Positions 58,730 to 64,000 of a DNA stretch of 64,000 nucleotides are shown here, in pieces. The stretch spans positions 2,542,001-2,606,000 of the forward strand of contig JAOVFP010000012.1 in assembly GCA_025738555.1 (NCBI GenBank), in the 5' to 3' direction. The number at the start of each line of letters is the position of its first letter. Position 1 is the stretch's first letter. This DNA is from Cyathus striatus (lineage: Eukaryota; Basidiomycota; Agaricomycetes; Agaricales; Nidulariaceae). The position numbers were made by a program, and so were the translations under genes. The notes below the pieces were generated by a model, which searched no databases, was not told the origin of the DNA, and saw nothing but the letters and a program-made list of their open reading frames with translations.

Positions 58730-59553
58730 GGTTTTCTACTTAGTATATATAGTCTTTCAGATGTACTAGTAGTCTTCAGTATTCATATCAACTCTGTACA
58801 CTTCTTCCTACTCTTAAGTTCTGAAACTCACTCTGGGTTTTCCTTCAGGTTTCTCTCCTGCTGCCTAGTGTAGTGGCAAAGCCTCTTCTCATACTCTGGA
58901 ATGTTTCCTTTCATTCAATATCATCTATTGTGAAATATGAACCATTCCCTGGATATATCCAGGCAGTGCAGCACATATGCTGAAGCCACAGCTCACTTCT
59001 GCACTCCCACTCTATGTTTCCACATCTGTACTCACTTTGGGTTTCCATTATAGTTCTTAGGAATGAATCAGTATGTAACAGTGCCCCCACTCTGCTTTGC
59101 CCAGACTTCATCTCTTACCTATCCCTTTGACTTGTTCTTAGCATTCTGGCTCTACATTCACACCTACTGCTTCCTAGTACATATATATAGTCTTCCAGAT
59201 GTACTAGTAGTCTTTCATATTCATATCAACTCTGTACAAACTCTTCCTACTCTAAGTTCTGAAACCCACTCTGGGTTTTCCTTTGGGTTTCTCTCCTGTG
59301 CCTAGGGTAGTGGCAAAGCCTCTCTCTATATTCTGGAACATTCCCTTCTGTTGATTATCATTCATTCTGAAATACAAACCATCTCTAGAAGATATCCAGG
59401 CAGTGCAGCACACAAGCTGAAGCCATGGTTCACTTCCACACTCCTGCTCTCATTCTCATACCCATACATACTTTGGGTTTCTGTTATAGTTCTCCCACAC
59501 CTTCTGGGTGTCTTCACATCTGTTTCCTAGTAGGAAGGAATCAGTATGTAACA
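58730..59553 (+). mobile_element. Two tandem partial L1 LTRs
   Basis: 58730-59080 and 59081-59553 each match the 3' half of the LTR at 54687-55450 (AGTCTTCAGTATTCATATCA, TGGGTTTTCCTT, AGTATGTAACA end). The first end at 59080 is followed directly by an internal point of the second copy. Head-to-tail partial copies can arise by recombination between LTRs. Confidence 0.7.
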
Positions 59554-60251
59554 CTAAGTACTGCAAAATGAAGGAAACCCTTCTGCAGTCCACTCAACAG
59601 GTCTCACAGTAGAATGCTTTAAAGTATCCATGGCCCTAACTTAGTGACACATCAGAAAGAGGATGGGGCTGTGCCATGCAATTGTATATAGCAATCTGTT
59701 AGTGCATCAACATGAGGAAGTTTCTTGACAGGAGACAATTGAACATGTTGAGAAATGAGCAGAAAATTGCAGGTAGGAATTATTTTCACATAGTATGGTG
59801 AACTACCAGTTACCCTACTGCTTTGTTCCCCAACCAGACTCTCTTACCAGGGCAGAGAAACTACTGCACTCTCGAGTGATTCTTAAATGCATTGCAAATA
59901 TCAATTGATGTCAATGATGTAGGATGAATCACAATTCACAACACACTAATCTATTTGTTAGTAGATGATACCAGTAGATTGCCAGTAAGTCTTGAATAAT
60001 AACTCCTCATCCATAGAGTAGACTATAAAAGCTTCAATTTCTCAAAGATAGCAAACATGCTTGTACCACAAACATACAGCCATTGTGTGATGAATCATTA
60101 TTAGGTGTAATGTACATGATAGCATGAATGGAAGCAATTCCAAATGTCCATCTCTGCAACTCTCAATAACTCATGACTACATTGAACCACAGTTTGGAAA
60201 TCCCTTATCAATATGCACTAAATGTGTGGTGCTAACACACAATAGAGTAAC
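59554..60251. other. Spacer, nothing recognised
   Basis: AT-rich DNA with no supportable gene or array. Confidence 0.45.
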
Positions 60252-60855
60252 TGTCATATCCATGATAAGTGTCCCGGACCTATTGAAGCCAATTCCAGGT
60301 TTACTCTGGATTATGTACTTTTCCTCCAGTTATGTGTTACTATTATATATTGAACTCTCACTTATTAATGTTTACTTGTATCTGTTTACTTGTTCCCTCC
60401 CTTTAATATTGTTTTACTCTGTTCTCCAGTCTTGGCCTTTTTACCTATGACTATAATCTAGAGGCATACTACTAGTTTACTATGGTCTACATTCCATGGA
60501 GTATACTTATCCCTAGGATGCCACAAACCCATGGCCATTTACTCTGTACACATCCAAACAAAGTATTTTACTATATAAACTACTTTTGTAATGTAGATAG
60601 ACTTCAGTTTCAAATCAACTATGTTTACACCCTTTCTCCCACTCAGGCCCCAAGCCAACCCTGCCATTTCACCACTAACTCTACTTTGTTCTAAATATGG
60701 AACTGGAAGTCCAAGGGGCCCATCACACAAGTTGAAGTCAATGTTCCACTACTCCCATACCTTGTTCACTACCTCTATGCACCCTACTGGTTACTCTGCT
60801 ACTAGACTATCTACTCTGCAGTTCAATCCCTAGTGGAATAGAACAGGATGTGACA
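60252..60855 (-). mobile_element. Solo LTR, family L2, second copy (604 bp)
   Basis: On the minus strand it starts TGTCACATCC and ends GGATATGACA, the same ends as at 57123-57769. The flanking pentamers are GTAAC and GTAAG, one mismatch. Frames inside (for example at 60482) are not genes. Confidence 0.7.
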
Positions 60856-61049
60856 GTAAGGCTGTAAACATGTTGGCAGATATACATAGAATGAGAAGGT
60901 GTATCCTATTATAGAAGAACAGCTGATCATACAAATGGCTTGGCTCAGAACACATTTACCACACATGTCAGTTGATTAAGAACTGAAGTAGATACAGGAT
61001 ATTGAAATACGGTAAGTACAATAATTTTGATTGATTTAAATTATATAAA

Positions 61050-61137
61050 TGCTAGCATGGATTAGCACAGATGGGTGCCAAAATCTGTAATAATTGTTGA
61101 TCCACACCCATATCTGGTGGATAGCCATAATTCAGAC
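61050..61137 (+). repeat. Truncated family-K fragment
   Basis: GGGTGCCAAAATCTGTAATA and GGTGGATAGCCATAATTCAG match 32468-32545 of the element at 31299-32570. Only this internal part is present. Confidence 0.65.
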
Positions 61138-61470
61138 CACTATGGTGTCTTGGCCAAGTACTTGCATTACATTGGAGTAAGGGACAGGTTTAATAGCTAA
61201 TGGTGAATTCTTGAGTTTTGCTGTGTTGCTCATAATACCCATAGCTTTTGAACATGAACTCCTTGTGACACAAGTTTTTAAGCTTGAGCTCAGACCATGC
61301 TCATCTAGAAGGCCCCATTTAACCACTAGGTCTATGTTATCTATGCTGAATGTAGGTGGAGTAATTATATTCTTCTCAACCACTGTTACAGTGGGAAGCT
61401 TTGAGAGTGGGCTAGGGACTTTCCCTATTCTCCCTGGTGTTGACCAACATCCCCCAGATGAGCTGTAGAA
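61132..61470 (-). CDS. Possible exon of an unrecognised protein
   Basis: A minus-strand frame follows a TTCTACAG acceptor-like site at about 61470 and encodes SSGGCWSTPGRIGKVPS, VVEKNIITPPTFSID and DLVVKWGLLDEHGLSS. The reading is less repetitive than most frames here, but no family is recognised, no start codon is assigned, and the frame overlaps the edge of a repeat. It could be a remnant of an ORF1-like or gag-like protein. Confidence 0.25.
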   Translation of the reverse strand, partial: FYSSSGGCWSTPGRIGKVPSPLSKLPTVTVVEKNIITPPTFSIDNIDLVVKWGLLDEHGLSSSLKTCVTRSSCSKAMGIMSNTAKLKNSPLAIKPVPYSNVMQVLGQDTIVV

Positions 61471-62056
61471 GATATGTTGATGGAAGCCACCTCTGAACCT
61501 TGGTGTTGAGCAGTCTGCTCTTCTATGCTACTAACTACAACATTGCTTTGAAATTTAAACATCTGATTTTATAGAAAAAAATATTGTTAGTGAGAAAATT
61601 GATGAGAAATACTCACCTGGTGGATCAGGCTGGATGTCAGTTAAGAGGGTTTAAGTGAAATACAAAAAATGTGGGATTTCCAATTTAAACACAAAGGGTT
61701 AGTAAAATTGAACTCTTAGGTACGGGGTCTATTTACTAGGTTTATATACATATTTATGAGAAGATAACAAATTAGAATGAGTAAATAGAAGTCAGTGAAA
61801 AGTATATATGTACGTGTTTTGTAAGAATTGAGTCAGATAAAAGGAGTACAGATAAGAAAATAAGAAGGGGAATGAAATAGTGAGTTGAAGGAGATAGGTA
61901 CCAATATAATGTAGGCTGGAGGACAAGTTTGAGAACAGAACCAGGAACCAATGAAATCAAGGAGCAAGTGCAGAAAAGTTGATGTGGGAGAAACAGTCAC
62001 ATGACCAGCAGATTTGAACTCTGTGGAACATAGATACTTAATACAAGGTCAAGACC
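61471..62056. other. Spacer downstream of the WD40 gene
   Basis: AT-rich, no supportable gene. It should contain the 3' UTR and polyadenylation signal of the WD40 gene, but no specific site is clear. Confidence 0.4.
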
Positions 62057-64000
62057 TTACACTGTAGTCATGGCTTGAACAACAGTTTGAAGTTTCTTTC
62101 CTTTAATAGTAGTAGTGTCTGGATTAAGATCTTTGGGAACTGTTGGAGAACCAGTTTTACACCGTATCCAGTCAGATCCACAAACAAAATTTGTTAAATC
62201 AAGTTGACACATTACATTATTTGGCAATATCTGAAGAGTTTCAAGACCACACAAATATGCTCTATGATGTAAAGGGACCCAAAACAGCTTATGGCCACTG
62301 TAATCATTCAACCAACCACCTGAATCACAAGATTGAAATATCTTTGACCCTCCAAATAGTCTGCAGTTTTTGAAGTAATCTGAAGTGGGGTCTATATTCA
62401 TAACTCTAATAATTTGATCATTTGAGTCAGACACCACTTGTGTTCCATCAGGAGAAAATGCCACTGATCTCACAAGACTACTGTGTCCTTCAAATGGTCC
62501 AGCAATAGTTTTTCCACTCTTCACATTCCACACTCTGACAGTTTGATCATCTGAGCCAGACACCACTTGTGTTCCATCAGGAGAAAATGCCACCGATCTT
62601 ACAGAATCACTGTGGCCTTCAAATGGTCCAGCAATGGTTTTTCCACCCTTCACATTCCACACTCTGACAGTTTGATCATCTGAGCCAGACACCACTTGTG
62701 TTCCATCAGGAGAAAATGCCACCGATCTCACAGAATCACTGTGGCCTTCAAATGGTTCAGCAATGGTTTTTCCACTCTCTACATCCCACACTCTGACAGT
62801 TTGATCATCTGAGCCAGACACCACTTGTGTTCCATCAGGAGAAAATGCCACTGATCTCACACAACTACTGTGGCCTTCTAATGGTCCAGCAATGGTTATT
62901 CCACTCTCTACATTCCACACTCTGACAGTTTTATCATATGAGCCAGACACCACTTGTGTTCCATCAGGAGAAAATGCCACTGATCTCACAAAAACACTGT
63001 GGCCTTCAAATGGTCTAGCAATGGTTTTTCCACTCTCTACATTCCACACCCTGACAGTTTTATCATTTGAGCCAGACACTACTTGTGTTCCATCAGGAGA
63101 AAATGCCACTGATGTCACCCAATGACTGTGGCCTTCAAATGGTCCAGCAATTGTTTTTCCACTCTTCACATTCCACACTCTGACAGTTTGATCATATGAG
63201 CCAGACACCACTTGTGTTCCATCAGGAGAAAATGCCACTGATGTCACACAATCACTGTGGCCTTCAAATGGTCCAGCAATGGTTATTCCATTCTCTACAT
63301 TCCACACTCTGACAGTTTCATCATATGAGCCAGACACCACTTGTGTTCCATCAGGAGAAAATGCCACTGATGTCACCCAATCACTGTGGCCTTCAAATAG
63401 TCCAGCAATGGTTTTTCCACTCTCTACATCCCACACTCTGACAGTTTGATCATCTGAGCCAGACACCACTTGTGTTCCATCAGATGAAAATGCCACTGAT
63501 CTCACATAATCACTGTGGCCTTCAAATGGTCCACCAATGGTTATTCCACTCTCTACATTCCACACTCTGACAGTTTTATCATATGAGCCAGACACCACTT
63601 GTGTTCCATCAGGAGAAAATGCCACTGATGTCACACAACTACTGTGGCCTTCAAATGGTCCAGCAATAATTTTTCCACTCTCTACATTCCACACTCTAAC
63701 AGTTTTATCATCTGAGCCAGACACCACTTGTGTTCCATCAGGAGAAAATGCCACTGATGTCACACAATCACTGTGGCCTTCAAATGGTCCAGCAATAATT
63801 TTTCCATTCTCTACATTCCACACTCTGACAGTTTTATCCCATGAGCCAGACATCACTTGTGTTCCATCAGGAGAAAATGCCACTGATGTCACACAATCAC
63901 TGTGGCCTTCAAATGGTCCAGCAATGGTTATTCCACTCTCTACATTCCACACTCTGACAATTTTATCATCTGAGCCAGACGCCACTTGTGTTCCATCAGG
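62057..64000 (-). CDS. WD40-repeat protein, C-terminal part (fungal NLR type), 5' end outside the window
   Basis: The frame is open from the window edge to TAA at 62057-62059, about 648 residues without a stop. It holds twelve full 43-residue WD40 repeats (VVSGSxDxTVRVWNVESG, GPFEGHS, VAFSPDGTQ) and a degenerate thirteenth, then a C-terminal region with LFWVPLHHRAYLCG and LDLTNFVCGSDW, which I recall from the ends of mushroom WD40 proteins. Such proteins often carry an N-terminal NACHT NTPase and act as NLR-type receptors in self/non-self recognition, but that domain would lie outside the window. The repeats are nearly identical in DNA (129-bp unit) except at a few codons, which suggests ongoing repeat shuffling. 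Confidence 0.85.
   Translation of the reverse strand, partial: PDGTQVASGSDDKIVRVWNVESGITIAGPFEGHSDCVTSVAFSPDGTQVMSGSWDKTVRVWNVENGKIIAGPFEGHSDCVTSVAFSPDGTQVVSGSDDKTVRVWNVESGKIIAGPFEGHSSCVTSVAFSPDGTQVVSGSYDKTVRVWNVESGITIGGPFEGHSDYVRSVAFSSDGTQVVSGSDDQTVRVWDVESGKTIAGLFEGHSDWVTSVAFSPDGTQVVSGSYDETVRVWNVENGITIAGPFEGHSDCVTSVAFSPDGTQVVSGSYDQTVRVWNVKSGKTIAGPFEGHSHWVTSVAFSPDGTQVVSGSNDKTVRVWNVESGKTIARPFEGHSVFVRSVAFSPDGTQVVSGSYDKTVRVWNVESGITIAGPLEGHSSCVRSVAFSPDGTQVVSGSDDQTVRVWDVESGKTIAEPFEGHSDSVRSVAFSPDGTQVVSGSDDQTVRVWNVKGGKTIAGPFEGHSDSVRSVAFSPDGTQVVSGSDDQTVRVWNVKSGKTIAGPFEGHSSLVRSVAFSPDGTQVVSDSNDQIIRVMNIDPTSDYFKNCRLFGGSKIFQSCDSGGWLNDYSGHKLFWVPLHHRAYLCGLETLQILPNNVMCQLDLTNFVCGSDWIRCKTGSPTVPKDLNPDTTTIKGKKLQTVVQAMTTV

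Noticed and set aside
60124..60833. Frames of 70-108 codons
   Set aside because: They lie in or beside a solo LTR and show no recognisable domain.
62143..63125. Plus-strand frames opposite the WD40 gene
   Set aside because: They are antisense shadows of the WD40 repeats.

Overview
The window looks like a transposon-dominated stretch of an AT-rich, CpG-poor nuclear genome of a filamentous basidiomycete, most likely an Agaricomycete. This rests on short GT-AG introns, KDZ-transposase-associated CxC5/CxC6 proteins, a chromodomain Ty3/gypsy element, a mushroom-type long protein family with a TGW..GGP motif (called gene 3 here), and a WD40 protein of the fungal NLR type with near-identical repeats. 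No species can be named from the sequence. Only the WD40 gene at the right edge looks like an intact host gene; almost everything else is mobile DNA or its remains.

Layout. 0-3.2 kb: AT-rich DNA with a broken zinc-finger gene. 3.2-7.24 kb: a 4-kb non-coding palindrome with nested inverted arms. 7.9-16.3 kb: a gene 3 copy split by a 6.9-kb terminal-inverted-repeat transposon (8533-15409, 8-bp target duplication AGCTAAAG) that carries a tRNA-like sequence, a hairpin minisatellite, four long palindromes, an acidic/basic ORF1 and a CxC5/CxC6 protein whose C-terminus resembles a transposase core. 16.3-28.2 kb: an apparently inverted segment holding, on the minus strand, a second ORF1 + CxC5/CxC6 pair with two further insertions, a minisatellite, and the 3' part of the gene 3 copy whose 5' part ends at 16318. 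28.4-32.7 kb: a satellite and another gene 3 copy split by a 1.27-kb element. 34.5-37.3 kb: a KDZ transposase remnant with two insertions. 37.3-41.6 kb: a 60-bp satellite invaded by nested elements. 42.3-44.3 kb: short elements. 44.7-52.9 kb: a gypsy chromovirus inside one TIR element inside another. 53.0-56.5 kb: a Tc1/IS630-like transposase gene carrying three successive nested insertions. 56.7-60.9 kb: LTR remnants and repeats. 62.06-64.0 kb: WD40 gene, continuing past the edge.

How it fits together. The ends of the 6.9-kb element match those of several 0.7-0.9 kb non-coding elements in the window, so it looks like the coding parent of a MITE-like family. Empty sites can be read directly because insertions interrupt recognisable genes: 8-bp duplications are exact at ten insertions. 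Coding copies are broken mainly by in-frame TGA codons, at positions where relatives carry Arg or sometimes Trp, which fits deamination-driven decay rather than code reassignment. A GTGTGACA/TGTCACAC octamer is the recurring building block inside otherwise unrelated short elements.

All calls rest on reading the sequence and on remembered family features; no search was run.
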